NCBI GenBank assembly: GCA_014860115.1
Contig: JACZKK010000069.1
Location: forward strand, 1 to 54,409
DNA: 54,409 nucleotides
Direction of reading: 5' to 3'
Origin: Ignavibacteriaceae bacterium
GTDB taxonomy: Bacteria; Bacteroidota; Ignavibacteria; Ignavibacteriales; Ignavibacteriaceae
This document shows, one piece after another, positions 54,355-54,409 of this stretch (positions are counted from its first letter, which is position 1; each line of letters begins with the position of its first letter). The notes beneath the pieces were generated by a model. That model saw only the letters and a list, made by a program, of their open reading frames with translations. It ran no database searches and was not told the origin of the DNA. Both the position numbers and the translations under genes were made by a program.

Positions 54355-54409
54355 AATTTTTTAACATTCAACAAGTGTCAAAATCATTTATATTTTCATA
54401 CCATAATAT

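Overview
The window is an A+T-rich (about two-thirds A+T by eye), gene-dense stretch of a Gram-negative bacterial chromosome. Gene content and protein style suggest the Bacteroidota/Chlorobiota side of the FCB group, most likely an Ignavibacteria-like organism. Pointers are SPOR and FadL outer-membrane proteins, MlaD, a short-form HPF next to HPr kinase and a Xer recombinase, a DUF2795 protein, MutS2, and the class II LysRS/ScpA-ScpB neighbourhood. The lineage is an inference from memory of families, not a search result. There are no tRNA or rRNA genes, IS elements, prophage genes or CRISPR arrays. Most genes lie on the minus strand; the plus-strand genes are at 17800-20998 and 45557-53420.

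Layout. 1-6856: housekeeping genes (5' end of a thiolase gene, clamp-loader delta', DUF2795, an M23 peptidase, hprK-hpf-xerC, ybeY, a gamma carbonic anhydrase-like protein, a DUF3108 protein). 6853-14416: S41 protease, lysS, rluB-scpB-scpA-trpS (largely overlapping genes), an HNH nuclease, a small membrane protein and acpS. 14436-17429: envelope genes (MlaD, a small anchored protein, a CorC-type protein) and ssb. 17800-20998: a plus-strand accessory block of three membrane-anchored, pseudopilin-like proteins with very short Gly-ending leaders, then a STAS-domain protein; a strong terminator closes it. This is the least explained part of the window.

21097-31387: SPOR lipoprotein, GDSL-type lipoprotein plus FadL-type porin, a biotin carboxylase/biotin carrier pair, mutS2-cvpA-yqeY, and an exbB-exbD-exbD energiser ending in a clear terminator. 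31528-40754: an SDR, a secreted EEP-fold hydrolase, pyrophosphatase and a long run of ion and solute carriers (NhaD-type antiporter, Kup, an NSS transporter with a 40-residue single-span companion, NhaC-type antiporter). 40745-45446: acyl-ACP thioesterase and fatty-acid desaturase, small unknown proteins, aquaporin Z and an outer-membrane barrel. 45557-54354: polA, three glycosyltransferases (two GT9, one GT4), a homocysteine S-methyltransferase-like protein, ispE and an LD-carboxypeptidase.

Functional threads are: replication and chromosome segregation (holB, ssb, polA, scpAB, xerC, mutS2); envelope building and maintenance (M23, MlaD, LD-carboxypeptidase, GT9/GT4, SPOR, ExbBD); lipid handling (GDSL enzyme, FadL, thioesterase, desaturase, AcpS, biotin carboxylase); and Na+/K+ homeostasis. 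Many neighbours overlap by a few bases, so translational coupling is common, and strong Shine-Dalgarno sequences decide several starts (rluB, the biotin carrier, FadL with TTG, lysS with GTG).
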